In this document: one piece after another, positions 1 to 5,196 of the stretch
How the letters are laid out: each line of letters opens with the position of its first letter
How positions within the stretch are numbered: the first letter of the stretch is position 1
Origin: an uncultured Syntrophomonadaceae bacterium
GTDB lineage: Bacteria; Bacillota; Syntrophomonadia; Syntrophomonadales; Syntrophomonadaceae
DNA length: 5,321 nt
Direction of reading: 5' to 3'
Assembly (NCBI GenBank): GCA_944391275.1
Contig: CALXSZ010000023.1
Coordinates: forward strand, 1-5,321
The notes under the pieces: model-generated
Seen by the model: the letters and a program-made list of their open reading frames with translations, nothing else
Databases searched by the model: none
What the model was told of the DNA's origin: nothing
Position numbers and translations under genes: made by a program

Positions 1-17
1 AAAAACGCTAAAAAGTG

Positions 18-46
18 TTGACAAAAAGGCCCGGGGAAGATATAAT
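18..46 (+). promoter_or_regulatory. Consensus sigma-A-type promoter of the tRNA cluster
   Basis: A -35 hexamer TTGACA (18-23) and a -10 hexamer TATAAT (41-46) both match the consensus perfectly and are separated by 17 bp. The start point would be near position 53, giving a leader of about 15 nt before tRNA-Asn at 68. This is the only clear promoter in the tRNA region. A perfect promoter is what one expects for a stable-RNA operon. The spacer contains a GC-rich CCCGGGG block. Confidence 0.9.
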
Positions 47-67
47 ATCTAGCGTTGGGTCGGTCAT

Positions 68-142
68 TCCTCGATAGCTCAACGGTAGAGCATCCGGCTG
101 TTAACCGGAGGGTTGTAGGTTCGAATCCTACTCGGGGAGCCA
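68..142 (+). tRNA. tRNA-Asn (anticodon GUU)
   Basis: The 75-nt sequence folds as a complete cloverleaf. The acceptor TCCTCGA pairs with TCGGGGA through one G-U, the D arm is closed by GCTC/GAGC, and the anticodon stem TCCGG/CCGGA encloses loop CTGTTAA, giving anticodon GUU. The T arm is GTAGG-TTCGAAT-CCTAC. The discriminator is G and CCA is encoded. It is the first gene after the consensus promoter and is followed 10 nt later by a terminator-like hairpin, so it may be made mainly as a monocistronic transcript. Confidence 0.97.
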
Positions 143-152
143 TGGAAATAGT

Positions 153-186
153 GGCGGTAATCCCGAAAGAGTTACCGCCTTTTTTT
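153..186 (+). terminator. Intrinsic terminator after tRNA-Asn
   Basis: A perfect 8-bp stem (GGCGGTAA at 153-160, TTACCGCC at 172-179) with an 11-nt loop is followed at once by seven T (180-186). This is a textbook Rho-independent terminator, yet five more tRNA genes lie downstream on the same strand with no clear new promoter in the 23 nt before the next one. Confidence 0.85.
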
Positions 187-209
187 AGGACTTCTGAAAG
201 AAGTTAAGA

Positions 210-285
210 GGGCCTATAGCTCAGTTGGTAGAGCTACCGGCTCATAACCGGTTGGTCCCAGGTTCGAGTCCTGGTGGGCCCACCA
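210..285 (+). tRNA. tRNA with CAU anticodon: Ile2 (lysidine) or elongator Met
   Basis: The 76-nt cloverleaf has acceptor GGGCCTA paired with TGGGCCC, D arm GCTC/GAGC, anticodon stem ACCGG/CCGGT with loop CTCATAA (anticodon CAU), T arm CCAGG-TTCGAGT-CCTGG, discriminator A and encoded CCA. The full G1-C72 pair excludes an initiator tRNA, which has an unpaired 1:72. The acceptor carries C4-G69 and C5-G68, pairs known as recognition elements for the lysidine synthetase TilS. The loop and arm pattern also resembles Bacillus Ile2 as I recall it. I therefore lean to tRNA-Ile2, decoding AUA after C34 modification. Automatic annotation would often say tRNA-Met, and sequence alone does not settle it. 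Confidence 0.93.
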
Positions 286-306
286 AATGAAAATAAACGA
301 TCTTGT

Positions 307-381
307 GGCCCCTTGGTCAAGCGGTTAAGACATCGCCCTTTCACGGCGGTAACAGCGGTTCGAATCCGCTAGGGGTCACCA
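307..381 (+). tRNA. tRNA-Glu (anticodon UUC), copy 1
   Basis: The 75-nt cloverleaf has acceptor GGCCCCT against AGGGGTC (one G-U), anticodon stem TCGCC/GGCGG with loop CTTTCAC (anticodon UUC), T arm AGCGG-TTCGAAT-CCGCT, discriminator A and encoded CCA. It is identical over its whole length to the second tRNA-Glu at 551-625. It lies 21 nt after the CAU tRNA and 5 nt before tRNA-Val, so it is probably processed from a shared transcript. Confidence 0.97.
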
Positions 382-386
382 TTTAG

Positions 387-462
<76 letters not shown>

Positions 463-474
463 TTTGTTTTTGAG

Positions 475-508
475 AGTCGAACCTTTAAAAGATTCGGCTT
501 TTTGTTTT
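475..508 (+). terminator. Intrinsic terminator after first Glu-Val tRNA pair
   Basis: AGTCGAA (475-481) pairs with TTCGGCT (493-499) through one G-U, around an 11-nt loop that can add a C483-G491/T484-A490 extension. It is followed by a T-rich tract (499-508, one interrupting G). The stem is weaker than those at 153 and 719. It sits exactly between the two copies of the Glu-Val tRNA unit. Confidence 0.7.
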
Positions 509-550
509 ACCGCGTAAAATTGAATTTTTTAAAGTATATACATTCTATAC

Positions 551-625
551 GGCCCCTTGGTCAAGCGGTTAAGACATCGCCCTTTCACGGCGGTAACAGC
601 GGTTCGAATCCGCTAGGGGTCACCA
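551..625 (+). tRNA. tRNA-Glu (anticodon UUC), copy 2
   Basis: This gene is base-for-base identical to tRNA-Glu copy 1, with the same cloverleaf, UUC anticodon and encoded CCA. It lies 244 bp after that copy. The 42 nt between the preceding terminator and this gene are very AT-rich (TTGAAT at 520-525 and TATATACA at 535-542), but I find no -35/-10 pair with normal spacing. How this copy is transcribed is therefore unclear. Confidence 0.97.
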
Positions 626-630
626 TTTAA

Positions 631-706
<76 letters not shown>

Positions 707-718
707 TATGGATTACCT

Positions 719-754
719 AAAAACCAAATTGTTCGATTTGGTTTTTTTTGTTTT
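719..754 (+). terminator. Intrinsic terminator of the tRNA cluster
   Basis: AACCAAAT (722-729) pairs with ATTTGGTT (736-743) around the loop TGTTCG. Three more A-U pairs (719-721 with 744-746) extend the stem, and T742-749 followed by G and TTTT form the U tract. It closes the tRNA cluster. The interval 755-817 after it is AT-rich, with a small CTGGA/TCCAG hairpin (755-769) and no convincing promoter for the next gene. Confidence 0.9.
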
Positions 755-816
755 CTGGATCATTTCCAGTCTAAGAAAAAAATTTTTCCCATACATATAA
801 AAGAATCTGTATAAAA

Positions 817-822
817 AGGGGG
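817..822 (+). promoter_or_regulatory. Ribosome binding site fixing a TTG start
   Basis: AGGGGG lies 7 nt before the TTG at 830, a normal spacing. The nearest ATG, three codons later at 839, would be 16 nt away, which is too far. The site therefore supports the TTG codon as the true start. Confidence 0.75.
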
Positions 823-829
823 AAATCTG

Positions 830-1969
830 TTGATCTATATGGACAATGCCGCAACTACCTACCCTAAACCAAAGGCGGTTGCAGATGCAATTTATCATCA
901 GATTCTTTATATGCCCGGAAACGCCGGAAGAGGGACACATCCGGCAGCGCTTTCAGCAGGAAACCTTCTGCAAGAAACTCGAGAAGCTTTAGCAAAACTT
1001 TTCAACATTTCCCAGTCGGAAAGAATTGCCTTTACTATGAATATTACCCAAGCCTTAAACGTAGCCCTTTTAGGGTACTTGAAACCGGGCGATCATGTGA
1101 TCAGCACGGATATGGAGCATAATGCTTTGGCACGCCCATTAGAATTACTGCGTAAAACCGGGGTGCAATGGTCGCGCATTTCTGCGGGGCATGGATTTGA
1201 TTTGGATCAATTGCGCCGAACCATTCGCCCAAATACGCGGATGGTTTGCATGCTGCACGCTTCGAATGTTACGGGAGACATTTTCCCGATTACGGAAATT
1301 GGAGCGATTTGCCAGGAGTATGACGTTCGTTTTCTCGTGGATACGGCGCAGAGCGCGGGTTTTGTGGATATTGACGTGCAACGAGATCATATCGATTTGT
1401 TGGCTTTTACGGGACATAAAGGATTGCTGGGACCGCAAGGCGTGGGTGGATTATACCTGCGTCCGGGACTTATTTTGCAACCGGTCATTACTGGGGGAAC
1501 CGGATCTTTCTCAGAATCCCTGGAACAACCTTGGTTCATGCCGGATTTATTAGAAAGCGGTACGATGAATTTACCTGGGATTGCTGGATTGAAAGCGGCG
1601 TTAGAATTTTTGCGTCAGACGGGCAAAGAAAACCTCTTACAGCAAGAACGCAAACACTTCCAGCAATTATGGGAGGGATTAAAGGAAATTCCGGGCGTGG
1701 TCCTTTATGGTTCAGGAAATGTCGAACAAATGACTCCGGTTATCAGTTTTACCATTGGGCAAACCAATTCTTTAGAGATTGCCGATTATTTAGAGGAAAA
1801 AAGTCATATTTTTTGCCGGGCTGGACTCCATTGCGCAGGCTTAGCGCATACGGCTATAGGGACGTTTCAGACGGGAACGTGCCGGTTAAGTCCGGGATAT
1901 TTTACGCGTTCGGAAGAAATTGAACGAGTGATTCAAACGGTGGAACAGGCGGCTCAAAAATTCAAATAA
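830..1969 (+). CDS. Cysteine desulfurase-like PLP enzyme (aminotransferase class V, EF2568-type)
   Basis: The 379-aa protein belongs to the NifS/SufS-like class V aminotransferase fold, closest to the EF2568-type 'cysteine desulfurase family protein'. Such enzymes use PLP to remove sulfur (or selenium) from cysteine (selenocysteine), leaving alanine and an enzyme persulfide; the protein should be cytosolic. Visible marks are the N-terminal YMDNAATTYPKP, MEHNA with PLP-stacking H97, HASNVTG with N146, DTAQ with D171 and Q174, the PLP lysine K197 in FTGHKGLLGPQG, GGTGS (222-226), and catalytic C335 in RAGLHCAGLAH. The length is normal for the family and all key residues are present. An extra cysteine, C329, lies six residues before the catalytic one. 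TTG is chosen as start because of the ribosome binding site at 817-822. No SufU/IscU scaffold or selenium gene is next to it, so the physiological sulfur acceptor is unknown. There is no terminator before the next gene, so read-through into it is likely. Confidence 0.93.
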   Translation: MIYMDNAATTYPKPKAVADAIYHQILYMPGNAGRGTHPAALSAGNLLQETREALAKLFNISQSERIAFTMNITQALNVALLGYLKPGDHVISTDMEHNALARPLELLRKTGVQWSRISAGHGFDLDQLRRTIRPNTRMVCMLHASNVTGDIFPITEIGAICQEYDVRFLVDTAQSAGFVDIDVQRDHIDLLAFTGHKGLLGPQGVGGLYLRPGLILQPVITGGTGSFSESLEQPWFMPDLLESGTMNLPGIAGLKAALEFLRQTGKENLLQQERKHFQQLWEGLKEIPGVVLYGSGNVEQMTPVISFTIGQTNSLEIADYLEEKSHIFCRAGLHCAGLAHTAIGTFQTGTCRLSPGYFTRSEEIERVIQTVEQAAQKFK

Positions 1970-1976
1970 GGATTAT

Positions 1977-2005
1977 TTGTTCCTCCATAAATGCTGTGCT
2001 ATAAT
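1977..2005 (+). promoter_or_regulatory. Extended -10 promoter for the methionine aminopeptidase gene
   Basis: A perfect -10 TATAAT (2000-2005) is preceded by TGC (1997-1999), making the extended -10 motif TGnTATAAT. A partial -35, TTGTTC (1977-1982), stands 17 bp upstream. The predicted start is near 2012, leaving a leader of about 34 nt. An 8-bp inverted repeat, ATAATAAT (2001-2008) and ATTATTAT (2020-2027), overlaps the -10 and start region. Confidence 0.8.
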
Positions 2006-2030
2006 AATCTCTAAATAGAATTATTATCAT

Positions 2031-2037
2031 AAGGAGG
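2031..2037 (+). promoter_or_regulatory. Consensus ribosome binding site before a TTG start
   Basis: AAGGAGG lies 8 nt before TTG at 2046. The ATG at 2038 directly abuts the Shine-Dalgarno sequence and is out of frame with the protein, so TTG is the start. No in-frame ATG occurs close by. Confidence 0.85.
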
Positions 2038-2045
2038 ATGAAATT

Positions 2046-2921
2046 TTGTCCCATCATGGATCGAGAAACGATGAGTGTTGGTGTAAAAGCGGCAAGAAAT
2101 ATAAGAAGTGTCATTGGGAACAGGATGAAAAACTGGCGGAATTGGCCCGTAAAGGGATTGAAATTCCTCCCCGCCGTTTGATTCGAAGACCGGAACAAAT
2201 TGAAGGAGTGCGCAAGGCCAGTCGGTTAACCGCACAAATTTTGGATATGGTGCAGGAACGGATTCACGTTGGGGTGACGACGGAGGAAATTGACCAGTGG
2301 GTATACGATATGACCCTTGCAAACGGTGGGTATCCGGCGGATTTGAACTATGAAGGATTCCCGAAGAGTTGCTGTACCTCCATTAACCAAGTGATTTGTC
2401 ATGGAATCCCGGATCAAACCAAATTAAAAGCCGGGGACATTATTAATGTGGACATTACGTGCGAATTAAACGGCTATTATGGGGACGCCTCCCGGATGTT
2501 TGTTATGGAAGGGGCGACAGAAGAAGCACGAAATTTGGTTGCGGTTACAAAGGAATGTTTGGATTTAGGGATTCAACAAGTAAAACCTTTTAATCGCATT
2601 GGGGATATTGCTTTTGCGGTCGAACAACATGCTTTAAAACATGGGTATTCGGTTGTAAGAGAATTTGGTGGACACGGTATTTGCGATAAGATGCATGATG
2701 AACCGTTTGTCCATCATTATGGTCCGCGGGATCGGGGAATGGTATTGGTTCCGGGGATGATTATTACCATTGAGCCAATGGTGAACGCCGGCGATTTTCA
2801 TTTAAAAATTCTTCCGGATGGGTGGACGGTGGTAACGCGAGATGGTTCGCTGTCCGCCCAATGGGAGCATACGATTCTGGTGACAGAAGACGGATATGAG
2901 GTTTTAACGGTGACCGAATAA
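2046..2921 (+). CDS. map: Type I methionine aminopeptidase with N-terminal SEC-C zinc motif
   Basis: The 291-aa cytosolic metallopeptidase removes the initiator methionine from new proteins. Residues 8-24 form a SEC-C motif (C11, C13, C22, H23 around SGKKYKKCH), a zinc-binding tail also found in SecA; in peptidases of this kind it is thought to help ribosome association. The catalytic 'pita-bread' domain follows from about residue 45. All five metal ligands are present with type I spacing: D136, D147, H210 (GGHGI), E243 (TIEPMVN) and E274 (QWEH). The histidines H119 (CHGIP) and H217 (MHDEP) match the substrate-binding and catalytic positions of the E. coli enzyme. One oddity is C213 in GHGIC, where most homologues have glycine. 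The gene starts with TTG and has its own promoter, so it can be expressed independently of the upstream gene. It is not in the usual adk-map-infA ribosomal operon context, so a second map elsewhere in the genome is likely. Confidence 0.95.
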   Translation: MSHHGSRNDECWCKSGKKYKKCHWEQDEKLAELARKGIEIPPRRLIRRPEQIEGVRKASRLTAQILDMVQERIHVGVTTEEIDQWVYDMTLANGGYPADLNYEGFPKSCCTSINQVICHGIPDQTKLKAGDIINVDITCELNGYYGDASRMFVMEGATEEARNLVAVTKECLDLGIQQVKPFNRIGDIAFAVEQHALKHGYSVVREFGGHGICDKMHDEPFVHHYGPRDRGMVLVPGMIITIEPMVNAGDFHLKILPDGWTVVTRDGSLSAQWEHTILVTEDGYEVLTVTE

Positions 2922-2974
2922 AAAGAGCCATGAGGAACCCTAGCAAGAGGGCGTTTCCTCATGGCAATATTTTT
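2920..2974. terminator. Bidirectional terminator between convergent genes
   Basis: GCCATGAGGAA (2927-2937) pairs perfectly over 11 bp with TTCCTCATGGC (2955-2965). CCCT (2938-2941) and AGGG (2948-2951) add an inner helix. On the plus strand it is followed by AATATTTTT (2966-2974), and on the minus strand by TCTTTTTA (complement of 2919-2926), so it can serve both converging transcription units. The minus-strand gene ends inside it: its stop codon is at 2942-2940, and its last codons form one arm of the stem. Confidence 0.85.
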
Positions 2975-3980
2975 CAGTAGCGCAAAAAGTGAGCAAATAG
3001 GCGAGCAGGGATTCTGCGCCTTGATTTTGATTGACGCCGCTTTCGGTTAACGCATCGAAACAACCGCCCGTTTCCGGATCAATAAGAGAAAGACGATGAA
3101 TATTTTCACCAGTAAACCAATTCCGGGCTTTACGTGCGAATTCCAGAAAGATTTCTTCGCCAAAACATTGGTAGGCCGCTAAACAGGCGAGTGCAATGGA
3201 TGCGGCGTCTACGGGTTGTTGGTCGAAAAGCGGCGGTTGGTTTTGTCCTTTGGTGAACCATCCTTGATTTCCAATGATATTTAGATAACCCTCGCGAAAA
3301 AGGATATCACAAAGAAATAAAAGACTGTCTCGAGCAACCGTCAGTAAGGTTTGATTTTCCGGCGTTTTAGGGCAAGAAAGCAAGGCGTGCGGCAAAATTC
3401 CGTTGCAATACGTTAAAGTATTTTCGTACCACTTCCAGGAAGAAGAGTGATTCTTTTTGTAGCCGTCCATTAGATGAGAAATGATATCATTTCGGATTCC
3501 CTGTAAAAACCCTTGGATTGAATGGTTTTCAATTAAATCGTCACGGACGGAATTGATCCCCAGAAGAATATAGGATCGAGCCCGGAGGGAAGAGGTTTCC
3601 CAAATAGGAAGAATTCCCTGGAGCAATCGCTTGAGATAAAGTGGAGTATCTGGAACGGGATTTTGATTATTGATCAAACAATAAGCCAAAAAAGCGCGCC
3701 CGCGACTGTCACTGGAAGCCTGCTCTGCTTGTTCGAAGCCCCCGGATTCTAACATCACATTGTGCCAAAGAGTAGGATGCTGGGTGGCTTTTTCCATAAA
3801 ATGAACATAATAGGGAAAAAGCTGTTTGCGATGTATCTCCGGCATCATTAAGGTTAAAATGGCTGCTCGAGCATTGTCGTCCAAGGTGTAGCCGCTTTGG
3901 GTATTTGGAAAAGGCCCTTGGGAAAATTGGACGAGTCCGTGCTCTTTGGTCATACGAACCAGATGGTCATAATTCAGCAT
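2940..3980 (-). CDS. Glycosyltransferase-associated protein, predicted alpha-helical toroid, function unknown
   Basis: The 346-aa cytosolic protein has no signal peptide or membrane segment. I recognise a family often found beside, or fused to, GT4 glycosyltransferases, but I know of no proven reaction. Family marks in order are LVRMTKEHGLVQ (7-18), GYTLDDNARA (30-39), DSRGRAFLAY (91-100), WYENTLTYCNGILPHALL (184-201), DQQPVDAAS (253-261), DPETGGCFDAL (301-311) and GVNQNQGAESLLAYLL (315-330). Repeated amphipathic helices with conserved aromatic and acidic residues suggest an (alpha/alpha) barrel like those of glycoside hydrolases, phosphorylases or epimerases; D33, D34, D91, D258 and E323 are candidate active-site acids. 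I chose ATG 3980, which follows AGGAG (3997-3993) by 12 nt and starts just before the conserved LVR segment. A TTG at 4034 would add 18 residues but lacks a ribosome binding site. It overlaps the upstream glycosyltransferase by 14 bp, which suggests translational coupling and a joint role, perhaps trimming or remodelling the glycan that enzyme makes. Confidence 0.75.
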   Translation of the reverse strand: MLNYDHLVRMTKEHGLVQFSQGPFPNTQSGYTLDDNARAAILTLMMPEIHRKQLFPYYVHFMEKATQHPTLWHNVMLESGGFEQAEQASSDSRGRAFLAYCLINNQNPVPDTPLYLKRLLQGILPIWETSSLRARSYILLGINSVRDDLIENHSIQGFLQGIRNDIISHLMDGYKKNHSSSWKWYENTLTYCNGILPHALLSCPKTPENQTLLTVARDSLLFLCDILFREGYLNIIGNQGWFTKGQNQPPLFDQQPVDAASIALACLAAYQCFGEEIFLEFARKARNWFTGENIHRLSLIDPETGGCFDALTESGVNQNQGAESLLAYLLTFCATEKYCHEETPSC

Positions 3981-5142
3981 GGTAAACGGATGCTCCTTTT
4001 GTAGAAGAATAGGGATGTAAGAATGCGTTCTCAAAACATTCGACGTAACGTTTTCCGACTTCCGGCCAACTCCAACTGGCTCCTAGACGAGCCGTTCTCT
4101 GTTGCAATTCCGCTCGCAAAGCGTCGTCATCCAGAACCGTTGCCAAAAGTTCGCCTAATTCTTTATCTGATACGCTACGGCTGACTAAACCGCGTCTTCC
4201 CGCCAAATTTTCCGCGGCATAGGCGTAAGGTGTGGAAACGATTGCCCGTCCGCATCCAATCGCAAAAGCCATCGTGCCGCTGACGCTTTGCTCCAGATTG
4301 GGATAAGGACTGAAATAAATATCGGTCATGTACATGTATTCGCCAATTTCTTTTAGACTTAAAAAATGATTCACAAAGCCGACTTGATTTTCTAGATGCA
4401 AATCGGTAATCATTTGTTGGAGTCGTTCCCGGTAGGATTCTCCCTCGGTTTTCTGCAGCATCGGATGGGTTTGCCCCAAGATCAAATAATAACTGTCGGG
4501 ACGGGAAACCGCGGCTTGATAAAAGGCTTGAATTCCTAACTCTAAGCCTTTTCCGGGACCAATTAAACCAAAAGTGCTAATAATTTTTTTCCCCTCAAAG
4601 CCGTAGCGCTGTTTTAATAGATTGGCATTTTCTTTCTGAAAAACAGGAACGCCATGCGGAATATACGTGAGTTTTTCTCCGGGGATCCCATATAATGTTT
4701 CTAATAAACAGCGAGCGCGGCTATTCATCAGAATGATACGCTGGGCTTGATTGGCTAACTGCCACAGTACAAACTGTTGTTTCCAGCTGTGAGAGTTTAA
4801 AATGGTATGGGCTACCATAAAGTAAGGGACGGTTAAGTTTTGCGTCAATTCTAAAATGTAATCGCCGCATTCGCCGCCGTAGATGCCGTATTCATGTTGG
4901 ATTAAAACAGCGTCTGGCTGTTGCTCGTTAATCCAGTTGGAGGCGGCGAGATAATCGGGTTTTTCTTCTTGATGAATCTCGAAAACCACTTCGTCTGGAT
5001 AAACATAAGAATATTCGGCGTCTGAAACCGCGATGACTTCGACCGTGTGTCCCAAAGCGGCTAAACTGTTGCAAACGTCGGAAGAAAAAGTTGCAATTCC
5101 ACATTGTTTTGGAGGAAAAGTACCGATATTGATGATACGCAC
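3967..5142 (-). CDS. GT-B fold glycosyltransferase, family 4 type (probable mannosyltransferase)
   Basis: With the GTG start the protein has 391 aa, a normal length for GT4 retaining glycosyltransferases, which transfer a sugar from a nucleotide donor. The N-terminal Rossmann domain opens with RIINIGTFPPKQCGIATFS (2-20), the glycine-rich acceptor loop, and contains QHEYGIYGG (82-90) and PHGV near 162-165. The C-terminal donor domain carries STFGLIGPGKGLE (189-201), whose lysine K198 contacts the nucleotide phosphate in this fold, and NLEQSVSGTMAFAIGCGRAI (282-301), the EX7E-like region. No signal peptide or membrane span is seen. GTG 5142 follows AAGGAG by 8 nt and puts the first beta strand directly at the N terminus, as usual in the family. 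ATG 5160 has a fair AAGGA 9 nt upstream and would add six residues, so it remains possible. The probable GDP-mannose synthesis gene 54 bp upstream suggests GDP-mannose as donor, which is inference. The acceptor is unknown. Confidence 0.87.
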   Translation of the reverse strand: MRIINIGTFPPKQCGIATFSSDVCNSLAALGHTVEVIAVSDAEYSYVYPDEVVFEIHQEEKPDYLAASNWINEQQPDAVLIQHEYGIYGGECGDYILELTQNLTVPYFMVAHTILNSHSWKQQFVLWQLANQAQRIILMNSRARCLLETLYGIPGEKLTYIPHGVPVFQKENANLLKQRYGFEGKKIISTFGLIGPGKGLELGIQAFYQAAVSRPDSYYLILGQTHPMLQKTEGESYRERLQQMITDLHLENQVGFVNHFLSLKEIGEYMYMTDIYFSPYPNLEQSVSGTMAFAIGCGRAIVSTPYAYAAENLAGRRGLVSRSVSDKELGELLATVLDDDALRAELQQRTARLGASWSWPEVGKRYVECFENAFLHPYSSTKGASVYHAEL

Positions 5143-5196
5143 ATTCCCCACTCCTTTCATAGTTTTGATTCCTTAGAGGATCAGAGGAGCAACCAA

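Noticed and set aside
210..285. Initiator tRNA-fMet
   Set aside because: The 1:72 position is a normal G-C pair, and the anticodon stem lacks the three G-C pairs next to the loop that mark initiators.
286..306. CRISPR, mobile element or attachment site near the tRNA cluster
   Set aside because: tRNA genes are common integration sites, but I see no partial tRNA copy, integrase or terminal repeats. All six tRNA genes are complete, and the repeat present is an intact gene pair.
520..550. Possible promoter for the second Glu-Val tRNA pair (TTGAAT at 520, TATATACA at 535)
   Set aside because: The spacing between TTGAAT and the best -10-like sequence is only about 11 bp. The better-spaced alternatives match the -10 at three or four of six bases, so I do not call it a promoter.
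755..769. Small hairpin CTGGA-tcatt-TCCAG before the desulfurase gene
   Set aside because: It has only five base pairs and no U tract. Nothing else in the short leader resembles a T-box or riboswitch.
748..815. Candidate promoters for the desulfurase gene (TATAAA at 796 and 810; TTGTTT at 748 with TCTAAG at 770)
   Set aside because: The TATAAA elements have no acceptable -35 at 16-18 bp, and the one at 810 would start transcription inside the ribosome binding site. The third overlaps a terminator and matches poorly.
713..940. 75-codon minus-strand open frame
   Set aside because: It spans the tRNA terminator and the start of the desulfurase gene on the opposite strand, and shows no recognisable motif or Shine-Dalgarno sequence.
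1145..2417. Several open frames opposite or out of frame with the two plus-strand genes
   Set aside because: They lie inside genes with clear family motifs, lack ribosome binding sites, and have implausible protein composition.
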